Assembly: GCA_003833075.1 (NCBI GenBank)
Contig: RIAY01000006.1
Location: 62,001-126,000 of the forward strand
DNA length: 64,000 nucleotides
Direction: 5' to 3'
Origin: Muribaculaceae bacterium Isolate-036 (Harlan)
GTDB lineage: Bacteria > Bacteroidota > Bacteroidia > Bacteroidales > Muribaculaceae
Part shown: positions 17,853 to 25,494 of the stretch, piece by piece
How the letters are laid out: the number at the start of each line of letters is the position of its first letter
How positions within the stretch are numbered: position 1 is the first letter of the stretch
Notes under the pieces: generated by a model
What the model saw: the letters and a program-made list of their open reading frames with translations, nothing else
Told to the model about the DNA's origin: nothing
Database searches by the model: none
Position numbers and translations under genes: made by a program

Positions 17853-19526
17853 TCAAAACAACTCATCGGGCATCGGCACAAGTTTACCTGTAGCCTTGAC
17901 CAAGGGCATCGGTGCCTCCCATTCACGAAGAGTGTCGGAGAGTTCAGCAGCGAGTTCTCTGACAATCTTCGGATGCATTGCTGACACATCATGCTTTTCA
18001 CTCAGATCTTTCTTAAGATTATACAACTCAAGTCTGGCGTCGTGCATGCGATATACAAGTTTCCAGTCTCCTTTGCGGATTGCTGAAAGGAAATCGACAT
18101 CCTCCTGATCTTCGATTCTCCACTGATGAGGCATGTGCGAGATAACCACACGTTCGGGATCAAGACCTGAAACCTTTTCGGGAATCACAAAGGCATTCGC
18201 TTCTTTCTGGTTTCGTATCTTCCCTTTTTCAACCGCCTCCTTCGCAAGCCGAGAACCATCGGTGACGAGCTTCACGAAGCTCTTTCCATCAAGTTTCTGA
18301 ACGGTCTCAGGGTTTTCCACGCCCGCCATTTCGCAGATTGAAGGATAGAAATCGGGAGGCGTGACAGGAGTGTTGATCCTCATCCCTGCCTCTGTCTTTC
18401 CGGGCCAATACACCATCATCGGAACCCTGACACCCCCTTCATACACGGAACCCTTACCCTCTCTCAGAGGGGCGTTGAATGTATGGGGCACACTGTTTTT
18501 AGCCGTGTTCAGGCTGTGACCCCCATTGTCGGAATAGAAGATGATGACAGTATTGTCGGCAACCCCTTTCCTCTCAAGATAATCCATTATCTGACCAAGA
18601 CTCTCGTCTACACTCTCGACCATGGATGAATACATCGCGGTCTTCTCTTCCTGACCGGCGTCAAGATATTTCTGATAATACTGCGGCTCGGGATGTATCG
18701 GAGTGTGCACGCCGAAATGCGCCATATAAAGATAGAACGGCTCCCCTTTTTCTATAGGATAATCCATTGCCTTTAGAGCTTTGTCGGTTATAGCCTGGGT
18801 GAGATTGATGTCGGAACCGTAATATTCCTCAAGGTCATTGATTGCAGAATAAGTCCATTTGTCGGGCTGATTGCCGAAATTATCCTCGGCATAATAGCTT
18901 CGGGGCATACCTGCCATATTTCCTGCCACATTGACTATGAATCCCATATTATAGGGAGACACTCCCGGTGTGCCCATCGAAGCCCAGTGTCCCTTCCCTA
19001 TGTGGATGGTATAATAACCGCTGTCACGGAGCTGCTTCACCATAGGTGTCATATACTGGGTGTGTGGAACTCCCGGCTCCGGACTGATTCCGTTGTAGTT
19101 CCATTCCGGACGGGCGAATATGTCATCATTCTCACGATTGGAGGCATCGGTGAAGAAACCGCGGGTGCCTCCGGTGAAATCAGTGGGAGTATTGATTTCC
19201 GGAGCGGTAAACATGTTGATTTTTTCATGCGCGGCATGCATGCCCGACATCAGGGAAGTCCGTGTAGGCGTTGAGATAGGACACGCATATGCATTGGTCA
19301 TGATCACCCCTTTCTCCGAAAGACGTTTCATATTCGGAGTCCGGACGCGATGATTGTTCGGATAAACCTCTTCGCCGTAAGCCACCTCGCTGTCGAGCCA
19401 GCCATAATCGTCAACAAGAAAGAAAATGATGTTGGGTCGCTGTTCGGCAGCATTCAGTGCCATGGAAGCCGCTGCCACGGGAGCGACAACCGACAATCCC
19501 CTGAGGGATCTTGAAAATCCAGTCAT
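17853..19526 (-). CDS. Sulfatase (arylsulfatase family, serine type)
   Basis: A 557-residue exported hydrolase that removes sulfate esters, presumably from host or diet glycans. An N-terminal signal region (about 1-28) precedes the alkaline-phosphatase-like fold: metal ligands in FFLVDDYGW, the maturation motif STPTR (Ser85) in CPISTPTRTSLMSG, HIGKGHW and YSDNGGHS. Ser85 must be oxidised to formylglycine by an anaerobic radical-SAM maturase, not seen here. An alternative ATG lies two codons upstream. It has a strong promoter and is divergent from the BlaI/M56 pair. Confidence 0.93.
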   Translation of the reverse strand: MTGFSRSLRGLSVVAPVAAASMALNAAEQRPNIIFFLVDDYGWLDSEVAYGEEVYPNNHRVRTPNMKRLSEKGVIMTNAYACPISTPTRTSLMSGMHAAHEKINMFTAPEINTPTDFTGGTRGFFTDASNRENDDIFARPEWNYNGISPEPGVPHTQYMTPMVKQLRDSGYYTIHIGKGHWASMGTPGVSPYNMGFIVNVAGNMAGMPRSYYAEDNFGNQPDKWTYSAINDLEEYYGSDINLTQAITDKALKAMDYPIEKGEPFYLYMAHFGVHTPIHPEPQYYQKYLDAGQEEKTAMYSSMVESVDESLGQIMDYLERKGVADNTVIIFYSDNGGHSLNTAKNSVPHTFNAPLREGKGSVYEGGVRVPMMVYWPGKTEAGMRINTPVTPPDFYPSICEMAGVENPETVQKLDGKSFVKLVTDGSRLAKEAVEKGKIRNQKEANAFVIPEKVSGLDPERVVISHMPHQWRIEDQEDVDFLSAIRKGDWKLVYRMHDARLELYNLKKDLSEKHDVSAMHPKIVRELAAELSDTLREWEAPMPLVKATGKLVPMPDELF

Positions 19527-19559
19527 GTGCATTAGTTTTGGTTAATAATTAAATTGACG

Positions 19560-19590
19560 CAAAAGTACGAAAAAAGTACCGCAAAACAAA
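19560..19590 (-). promoter_or_regulatory. Promoter of the sulfatase gene
   Basis: On the minus strand, TTTG (19587-19590) and TACTTTTG (19560-19567) are spaced 19 bases, a full consensus match. Predicted leader is about 28 bases. Confidence 0.75.
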
Positions 19591-19661
19591 TCACGTCTTC
19601 ATTGTTCCGACCTGTTATCCGGCTCTTTTAAAATTTGATTAACATATATTAACATATAAAG

Positions 19662-19725
19662 CTAATTTATTAGTTGTTTAACTAAAATATTTAGTTTACC
19701 TTTGCGCAAACTAATTTTTTAGTTT
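19662..19725 (+). promoter_or_regulatory. Array of three palindromic operators, probable BlaI-type sites
   Basis: Three inverted repeats share the half-site CTAA/TTAG: 19662-19673 (CTAAT-TT-ATTAG), 19680-19696 (AACTAAA-ATA-TTTAGTT) and 19708-19725 (AAACTAA-TTTT-TTAGTTT). They sit before the -33 box, between -33 and -7, and over the start site of the blaI promoter, as expected for autorepression. Binding is inferred. Confidence 0.7.
19674..19704 (+). promoter_or_regulatory. Promoter of the blaI-M56 operon
   Basis: TTG at 19674-19676 and TACCTTTG at 19697-19704 are spaced 20 bases. The start would be near 19711, inside the third palindrome. Confidence 0.7.
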
Positions 19726-19787
19726 ATTCGGGATCTAAGAAACTGAATCCATCCTGACTTCTATGTCTCAAAACCAATGATTGTATA

Positions 19788-20168
19788 ATGAAAGCCGGAA
19801 GAAAGAAACAGATTCTCACAGAGAAAGAGAGTGTGATAATGAACATGCTCTGGGACAACGGTCCGATGTTTATAAGGGAAATGCTTGAACTGTATCCCGA
19901 ACCTCGGCCTCACTTCAACACTGTCTCGACTTTTGTACGCATACTTGAGGGCAAAGGTTATATAAGCCATGAAGTGGTAGGCAATTCACACCGTTTCTAT
20001 GCAACGGTCGGGAAAGAGGATCTTCGTGAACGCAGCATAGCCGATGTCATCAGGAATTATTTCAACAATTCATACAAAACCGCAGTCTCTGCACTTGTTG
20101 AAGACGAAAAACTGTCGGTCGATGATCTGAAGGATATAATCCGTTATATTGAAAACAAAAACAAATGA
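19788..20168 (+). CDS. BlaI/MecI/CopY family transcriptional repressor
   Basis: A 126-residue dimeric winged-helix repressor. The DNA-binding part spans about residues 8-75 (LTEKESVIMNMLWDNGPMFIREMLE, FNTVSTFVRILEGKGYI) and the C-terminal dimerisation helices about 85-126. In this family, cleavage by an M56 membrane protease releases the promoter. Here the next gene is an M56 protease starting within the stop (ATGA overlap), and its own promoter carries three palindromes. No beta-lactamase is adjacent, so the regulon is unknown. Confidence 0.92.
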   Translation: MKAGRKKQILTEKESVIMNMLWDNGPMFIREMLELYPEPRPHFNTVSTFVRILEGKGYISHEVVGNSHRFYATVGKEDLRERSIADVIRNYFNNSYKTAVSALVEDEKLSVDDLKDIIRYIENKNK

Positions 20169-21505
20169 CGCATATGGGAGAACTAATGTCTTTTACACTG
20201 ACTTCGGGAATAATACTCCTTTCAATGTATCTCCCTTACCGCCTTCTGCTTGCCGGGGAGAAACAGCACAGGCTCAACAGGGTCATATTGCTTGCGATAT
20301 ATATGGCGGCGATAGTCATACCCCTTGTCAGACCTGTGGCATTGCCGGGCATCTCCGGCATCGAGGCAGGAGCAGCTACCGCCGAAACGGGAATCGCAAT
20401 CGGAAGACTCTCGGGAGGATTGACGGAACATAGCGGCACGACATGGATGAGGGTCTTGCTGTGGATATATATCGCCGGTGCCGCCGTAGCTCTCGCCAGG
20501 CTCGTATGGGCATACGCCAGACTCACAGTCATAATATGGAATGGTAAGAAAATAAAGATGGAGGGCTACACTCTTGTGGTTACGGGCAACAAAAATTTCT
20601 CCCCATTCAGCTGGCGGGGGTATGTAGTGGTTGAGAAAACTTCGGATGCCACTGAATATCCTGCGATAATGATACACGAGATGCGGCACCTCTCCTCTTG
20701 CCATGACATTGATCTGATGCTCGCCCAGCTGTATGCGGTTCTGGTATGGTACAACCCGGTTTCATGGCTGATGATAGATGAGCTGAAGACTGTCCATGAA
20801 TACGAAGCTGATGAAGCCGTAATTGCCTCCGGACTCAACCTTAGGGATTATCAAATGCTATTAATAAAAAAGGCTGTTGGCGCGAGATTGCCGTCACTTG
20901 CCAACAGCCTGAATCACAGTAAACTTCAAAAAAGAATAACTATGATGTATCAATCAAAATCAAGAACGGCGGGTAAACTCGGGAGCCTCGTGCTTGTTCC
21001 CGCTCTCGCCATCGGCATCGCCGTAGTGTCAATCCCCGCAGTGGCATCGGTCATATCCGGTGCATCCGAAACCACATTGCTGGATTCCGACAGCAAAGTT
21101 AGCAAAATTTCCGCAAATACGGAATCAGTCGCGGAAATGCGGACAAGCGCTCCTGCCTCCTACAACAAGGTGTTCACAACTGTGGAGAAACCCGCCGAAT
21201 TTCCCGGAGGAATCGAGGCAATGATGAAATGGCTGCAGTATAATGTCAAATATCCCAAAGAGGCCGAGAAGGCAGGCGAACAGGGAAAAGCTGTCGTCAA
21301 GTTCACAGTGAATAAAGACGGCAGTATCTCCAACGCCACAATCATAAAGTCTGTGTCGCCATCTATCGACAAGGAGGCTCTGCGCGTCGTGACATCCATG
21401 CCTAAATGGAAACCAGCTGAAAACGGCGGTAAGAAAGTGGCTTGCTGGTTCACGCTGCCAGTCTCATTCCGCCTGGCTCCGGACAAGGTGACAACTAAGA
21501 AGTAG
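20165..21505 (+). CDS. BlaR1-like M56 metallopeptidase with TonB C-terminal domain
   Basis: A 446-residue membrane protein. Helices near 10-30, 38-58 and 95-120 flank a cytoplasmic M56 zinc protease with HEMRH (His171 to His175) and a downstream Glu in VHEYEADEAVI. A further helix (about 280-305) leads to a periplasmic TonB-like domain (about 345-435: FPGGIEAMMKWL, YPKEAEKAGEQGKAVVKF, MPKWKPAENGGKKV). The sensor penicillin-binding domain of BlaR1 is absent, replaced by TonB, a Bacteroidetes arrangement. It probably senses an envelope signal and cleaves the adjacent BlaI. Confidence 0.9.
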   Translation: MTHMGELMSFTLTSGIILLSMYLPYRLLLAGEKQHRLNRVILLAIYMAAIVIPLVRPVALPGISGIEAGAATAETGIAIGRLSGGLTEHSGTTWMRVLLWIYIAGAAVALARLVWAYARLTVIIWNGKKIKMEGYTLVVTGNKNFSPFSWRGYVVVEKTSDATEYPAIMIHEMRHLSSCHDIDLMLAQLYAVLVWYNPVSWLMIDELKTVHEYEADEAVIASGLNLRDYQMLLIKKAVGARLPSLANSLNHSKLQKRITMMYQSKSRTAGKLGSLVLVPALAIGIAVVSIPAVASVISGASETTLLDSDSKVSKISANTESVAEMRTSAPASYNKVFTTVEKPAEFPGGIEAMMKWLQYNVKYPKEAEKAGEQGKAVVKFTVNKDGSISNATIIKSVSPSIDKEALRVVTSMPKWKPAENGGKKVACWFTLPVSFRLAPDKVTTKK

Positions 21506-21545
21506 CAATCCGGCGCATTTGTTATTTAGAGATAATCCATAAGGC

Positions 21546-21586
21546 GGTGTGTCAAATTTTATCAATTTGACACACCACCTTTATTT
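21546..21586 (+). terminator. Terminator of the blaI-M56 operon
   Basis: A perfect 13-bp stem (21546-21558 with 21564-21576), 5-base loop, then a T-rich tract. Confidence 0.8.
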
Positions 21587-21631
21587 TAGCCGGATGGCGA
21601 GGATGCTGTCAGAATGGTCCGGATGGTAGGC

Positions 21632-21693
21632 GGCTGAATGTGAGGCTGAAGGGAGTTGACTTTCGTCAATGACCGAAGCCGAATCATTCAGCC
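21632..21693. other. Nested hairpin structure between convergent genes
   Basis: GGCTGAATG (21632-21640) pairs with CATTCAGCC (21685-21693). Inside, GGCT can pair with AGCC, and TTGAC (21656-21660) with GTCAA (21665-21669) around a TTTC loop. It lies beyond the operon terminator and before the 3' end of pulA. It may be a small structured RNA, a repeat remnant or chance. Confidence 0.45.
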
Positions 21694-21767
21694 AACGACC
21701 CAGACGGGCTATTATGACACATCCTCTATAATTATGCTTCACATTTGAGAGAGTTGCCGATATGACA

Positions 21768-23813
21768 TTACAACGAGCGCAGAATCAGGGCGGAATAGGG
21801 AGCAAGCTCGATACGCCCGCCGTTAAAACGGTCTTCCGCATCCTGTCCGGTGAATTTACCGTCTTTCGCCACTATCACCCATTTCCCTTTTTTCACATTG
21901 ACGACACGCGATGAAGACGCTCCGTTGAAAACCACCTTTATCTCTTTCCATTCGTCTCCGTTGGCATTACCCTTCAGTGAATAGGAAATAAGATTGGGTT
22001 CGCGGGAAGAGTCAATCTCGTCGAATACAAGATGACGCGCGATATCCTCGGCGGAAGTCATCCGGAAAGCGGGGTGTTCATTTCTTAGTTTTACAAGATT
22101 ACGGTAATAATCGAAAAGATCGCGGTATCTCGCCTTGTTGCTCCAGTCAATCGCGTTTATGGAATCGGGACTTTTGTAGGAATTATGTACACCTTTCTTG
22201 TCTCTGAACACCTCCTCGCCGGCGAACATGAACGGAGTGCCCTGAGATGTGAAGACTATGGTCTGAGCCAGTTTGGCGGCATTCAGCATATTCTCCTCAC
22301 TCTCCCCCGCCATGGATTTTTTCAGTTTGTCGGTAAGGCAAAGGTCATCATGACAGGACACATAATTCACTATCATCTCCGGAGATTCCGCATATGGGAA
22401 CCTGGAATTGTTACCTTTTGAATAATCCACCTGCGGATGGGCTGTAGCGGCAACGATGCCGATCTTCACGGTCTCCTCAAGACCCGGCTTGCCTGTGGCG
22501 AAGCCACGGTCGGAAGCATCGGTATAATGCCCTTTCACAGCATCCCGCAGGTCATCCGAGAAGACTGCGATACCTTTCATTGCCGATACATTCTCCTTCA
22601 AGGCACGACGTTCTGCGGCAAGCGGCGAGTCTCCGGCTGTCCACCCTTCGCCATACACGAATATCGAGGGATTGATTTTTTTAAGTTCCGCAGCCACGGC
22701 GTTCATAGTCTCGGTGTCATGTATAGCCATGAGGTCGAAACGGAAACCGTCGATATGGTATTCCTTTGCCCAGAATTTCACCGAGTTTATGATATAGTCA
22801 CGCATCTGACGGCGGTCGGAAGCGGTCTCGTTGCCGCAGCCCGACGCATCTGAATATCTGCCGTCATCCCAATGGCGGTGGTAATATCCGGGTGCCGTCA
22901 GTTCGAAGTTGGAACCATCGTTCTCCGCCGTGTGGTTATAGACCACATCCATAATGACACCGATGCCGGCATCGTGCAGAGCCTTCACCATCTCCTTCAT
23001 CTCGCGGATTCTTGCAGCCGGATTCGAAGGATTTGTCGAATAAGAACCTTCGGGTGCGTTATAGTTCTGCGGGTCATACCCCCAGTTGTAGGTATTGTTC
23101 TGAAGATTGGTCTCGTCAACGGAATTGTAGTCGTACGACGGCAGGATATGAACGTGCGTCACGCCAAGTTCCTTAAGATGGTCAATACCGGTCTTCTCCC
23201 CTTCAGGCGAAGTCGTGCCTTTTTCTGTAAGAGCAAGAAATTTCCCCTTGTTCGCGATCCCCGACGAAGGATGCATCGACATGTCGCGATGATGCATCTC
23301 GTAAACAATCACATCGGAAAAATTCCTCACCTCGGGACCTTTGTCCTGATGCCAGCCCGCAGGTGATGTGGTAGAAAAATCAATGATGGCTGCGCGCTTA
23401 CCGTTGACCCCTACTGCCTTTGCCCACACTCCCGGAGTCTCGGAAAGCCATTTGCCGTCGTGCTTCACCTTGAATGTATAGAATTTACCGTATAGTTTCT
23501 CCGGCACAGAAGCTGTCCAGGTTCCTGTAGACACATCATGCGTCATTGGTAATGTCTTGTAAGGCACGCCGGTATGCCCGTTGTCATAAAGATTCACTAC
23601 AACATCCTGCGCCTTCGGACTCCAGAGGCGGAAACGTGTGCCCGACGAATCGACCGTCAGCTCCAGGTCATCGCCTGAATAGACAGGATAGTTCTCAAAA
23701 CGCGAGTCATAACGGCTCTGCGCCGAGACAAACCCGCAGGTCAGGTTGCCCGCCGGGAAAATCATGCTCGCGGCAACTGTCATGGAAATCAGATTTTTTG
23801 AAGATCTTTTCAT
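21768..23813 (-). CDS. pulA: Type I pullulanase (GH13), exported
   Basis: A 681-residue alpha-1,6-debranching enzyme for pullulan, starch and glycogen. A signal peptide covers about 1-31. A CBM48-like beta-sandwich follows (about 45-150: TRFRLWSPKAQDVVVNLYD). The GH13 barrel carries the pullulanase signature YNWGYDP, DVVYNHT, the nucleophile Asp in GFRFDLMAI, the acid Glu in YGEGW and the stabilising Asp in SCHDD. A C-terminal beta domain ends the protein. It is convergent with the M56 gene and has its own promoter. No SusC/D pair is adjacent. Confidence 0.92.
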   Translation of the reverse strand: MKRSSKNLISMTVAASMIFPAGNLTCGFVSAQSRYDSRFENYPVYSGDDLELTVDSSGTRFRLWSPKAQDVVVNLYDNGHTGVPYKTLPMTHDVSTGTWTASVPEKLYGKFYTFKVKHDGKWLSETPGVWAKAVGVNGKRAAIIDFSTTSPAGWHQDKGPEVRNFSDVIVYEMHHRDMSMHPSSGIANKGKFLALTEKGTTSPEGEKTGIDHLKELGVTHVHILPSYDYNSVDETNLQNNTYNWGYDPQNYNAPEGSYSTNPSNPAARIREMKEMVKALHDAGIGVIMDVVYNHTAENDGSNFELTAPGYYHRHWDDGRYSDASGCGNETASDRRQMRDYIINSVKFWAKEYHIDGFRFDLMAIHDTETMNAVAAELKKINPSIFVYGEGWTAGDSPLAAERRALKENVSAMKGIAVFSDDLRDAVKGHYTDASDRGFATGKPGLEETVKIGIVAATAHPQVDYSKGNNSRFPYAESPEMIVNYVSCHDDLCLTDKLKKSMAGESEENMLNAAKLAQTIVFTSQGTPFMFAGEEVFRDKKGVHNSYKSPDSINAIDWSNKARYRDLFDYYRNLVKLRNEHPAFRMTSAEDIARHLVFDEIDSSREPNLISYSLKGNANGDEWKEIKVVFNGASSSRVVNVKKGKWVIVAKDGKFTGQDAEDRFNGGRIELAPYSALILRSL

Positions 23814-23840
23814 GTAATCGTTTTATTTGTTAAGCTGTTG

Positions 23841-23848
23841 CAAATATA
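23841..23848 (-). promoter_or_regulatory. -7 element of the pulA promoter
   Basis: The minus strand reads TATATTTG, an exact -7 match, 28 bases upstream of the pulA start. The -33 region is T-rich without a clear TTTG. Confidence 0.5.
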
Positions 23849-23976
23849 AGAATTTTCCATCAAAATAAAAAGTTCGTGTAATTACTGCAAAAGAAGCGCG
23901 TGCCGGGTAAAATTTCAATCCGGCTGATTTAACATTCATTAGCACTACACTGCAAAACCATGGCATCAAGACAAGA

Positions 23977-23984
23977 TAATTTTG
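23977..23984 (+). promoter_or_regulatory. -7 element for the small gene at 24022
   Basis: TAATTTTG is an exact -7 match 38 bases before the ATG. No good -33 is visible. It supports the small gene being expressed. Confidence 0.45.
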
Positions 23985-24021
23985 CATCATAATAAACAAA
24001 TAAACTCAACTTCAAAACTAA

Positions 24022-24345
24022 ATGACTATGACTGCCACTACTTGTTCTTCAACTGCAACGGGGATGCGTGGCATCCGCCGTTCATTCGATCCTTACCGCC
24101 GCCCTGCATCACCCGCGTCAAAGGGCGACAGACCGATCTGCTACGGCGACCGTCTCTTCGCACGTCTCGTAATGCACGGGCGCACGGTTGTTGAACTCAC
24201 CGTAAATTCTGTCAACGATCTTTCCGAATTATGGGGAGAATTGCGCCGACACTGCCGCGGTATCCGCGGTCTGGCAAAACTCTACCTGCGCAACGCCTCC
24301 AGAGGCTGGAGCATGGAACGCCCAATGATGCTGTATCCCGCCTGA
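24022..24345 (+). CDS. Small basic protein of unknown function
   Basis: A 107-residue protein with no signal peptide or membrane segment. The first 40 residues are rich in Thr, Arg and Pro (FDPYRRPASPASKGDRP) and probably disordered. Residues 40-107 look folded (LFARLVMHGRTVVELTV, then LAKLYLRNASRGWSMERP). It has its own -7 element and is followed by a terminator, so it is a stand-alone gene. Nearby in-frame ATGs make the exact start uncertain. No family recognised. Confidence 0.6.
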   Translation: MTMTATTCSSTATGMRGIRRSFDPYRRPASPASKGDRPICYGDRLFARLVMHGRTVVELTVNSVNDLSELWGELRRHCRGIRGLAKLYLRNASRGWSMERPMMLYPA

Positions 24346-24369
24346 ACATAAACCGACAACAATAAAAAT

Positions 24370-24406
24370 AAAATGCCGCACGGATTCGCGCGGCATTTTA
24401 TTTTTT
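24370..24406. terminator. Bidirectional terminator
   Basis: A 10-bp stem AAAATGCCGC (24370-24379) with GCGGCATTTT (24390-24399), A-rich before and T-rich after, between convergent genes. Confidence 0.8.
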
Positions 24407-24431
24407 ACAGTTTCTTCCTTATGTATCTTTC

Positions 24432-24692
24432 TCAACCGATATATTCTTCGGCGACCGATTTCACGGCATCCTCGTCAACCTCCCATTTCCCGGGGTCTGA
24501 AGGACTCATTTTTATAAGGTCCATAACATCATAATAGTCGGCATCTTCGACTTCGTCACCGCCATCAGTTATGCTGACCTCCTTGCTTTGCGGATCGATG
24601 CGCAGACGCGCATTGTCATCATAAGCCTCTTCATCGGCGGTATAATCCTCCACCGCATTGCGCAGGAGATTCTCCAATTCCTCGCGTGTCAT
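24432..24692 (-). CDS. Small acidic protein of unknown function
   Basis: An 86-residue strongly acidic soluble protein (VEDYTADEEAYDDNARLRI, then EVEDADYYDVMDLIKM). It begins 11 bases after the YccA-like gene on the same strand, so the two are probably co-transcribed. No motif or family recognised. A helix-strand alternation suggests a small folded domain, not a disordered tail. Confidence 0.65.
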   Translation of the reverse strand: MTREELENLLRNAVEDYTADEEAYDDNARLRIDPQSKEVSITDGGDEVEDADYYDVMDLIKMSPSDPGKWEVDEDAVKSVAEEYIG

Positions 24693-24703
24693 GATCTGCA
24701 GAA

Positions 24704-25423
24704 TCAGTCTCTGTTACCGCCCAGAATACGGAGCAGGAACAGGAAGAGGTTGATGAAATCGAGATACAGGTTCATGGCACCCATTGTGGCAAGCTTGTCG
24801 GCAAGCGCCGGCTCAAGATTGGCGGCAGCCATGCGTCTTACCTGCTGCGTGTCCCAGGCTGTAAGACCGGTGAAGATCAATACTCCGGCAATAGAGATAA
24901 TCCATTCCAAGGTGGAGTTCGCCCAGAAGATGTTGACCACACAGGCTATTATAAGACCGAAAAGCGCCATCATCAGATAGGAGCCCATCTTGGAGAGATC
25001 GGTCTTGGTGAAATAGCCGTAGACTGACATCGCGCCAAACGTGCCGGCGGTGATGAAAAGAGTGTAGACAATCGTGCCGAGACGATAAACGAGGAAGATC
25101 GGAGCCAGCCAGCATCCCATCAGTGCTGAAAAGAGCACGAAGAGACCAAGCACCGCGCCCGATGACATTCTCTCCATTCTCGAAGGAATCACCCATGCCA
25201 TGACAAACATGGCGATAAGCATACCCCAGAACACAAGACGGTTGCCAAAGAAGAAAGTAAGCGCTGCCGGTGAGCTTGCCACGCCAAGGGCGCAGAAGGC
25301 AGAAACCAGCAGACCTATGAACATACGCACATAAACGCGTTTCATCACCGCGTTTGTCTGAGCCACAACCTCCTGACCGCTATAAAAAGGGGGAGGCGTC
25401 ATTCTTGAACTATTATATTCCAT
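24704..25423 (-). CDS. Bax inhibitor-1/YccA family membrane protein
   Basis: A 239-residue inner-membrane protein with seven hydrophobic helices. Typical features are the N-terminal VYVRMFIGLLVSAFCALG, the conserved LTAWDTQQVRRM, and the C-terminal MNLYLDFINLFLFLLRILG. Family members form pH-sensitive cation or calcium leak channels or modulate the FtsH protease; which applies here is unknown. The first 25 residues are polar and cytoplasmic. A small acidic protein gene follows in the same operon. Confidence 0.92.
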   Translation of the reverse strand: MEYNSSRMTPPPFYSGQEVVAQTNAVMKRVYVRMFIGLLVSAFCALGVASSPAALTFFFGNRLVFWGMLIAMFVMAWVIPSRMERMSSGAVLGLFVLFSALMGCWLAPIFLVYRLGTIVYTLFITAGTFGAMSVYGYFTKTDLSKMGSYLMMALFGLIIACVVNIFWANSTLEWIISIAGVLIFTGLTAWDTQQVRRMAAANLEPALADKLATMGAMNLYLDFINLFLFLLRILGGNRD

Positions 25424-25494
25424 ATCAATTTACAACTTAATTTGTTTGTAATTATTAATTTTATTTGATTTGACCTGTATGAATAGGCAAGAGG

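Noticed and set aside
22185..23366. Plus-strand frames over pulA
   Set aside because: All are antisense to the pullulanase gene with no independent support.
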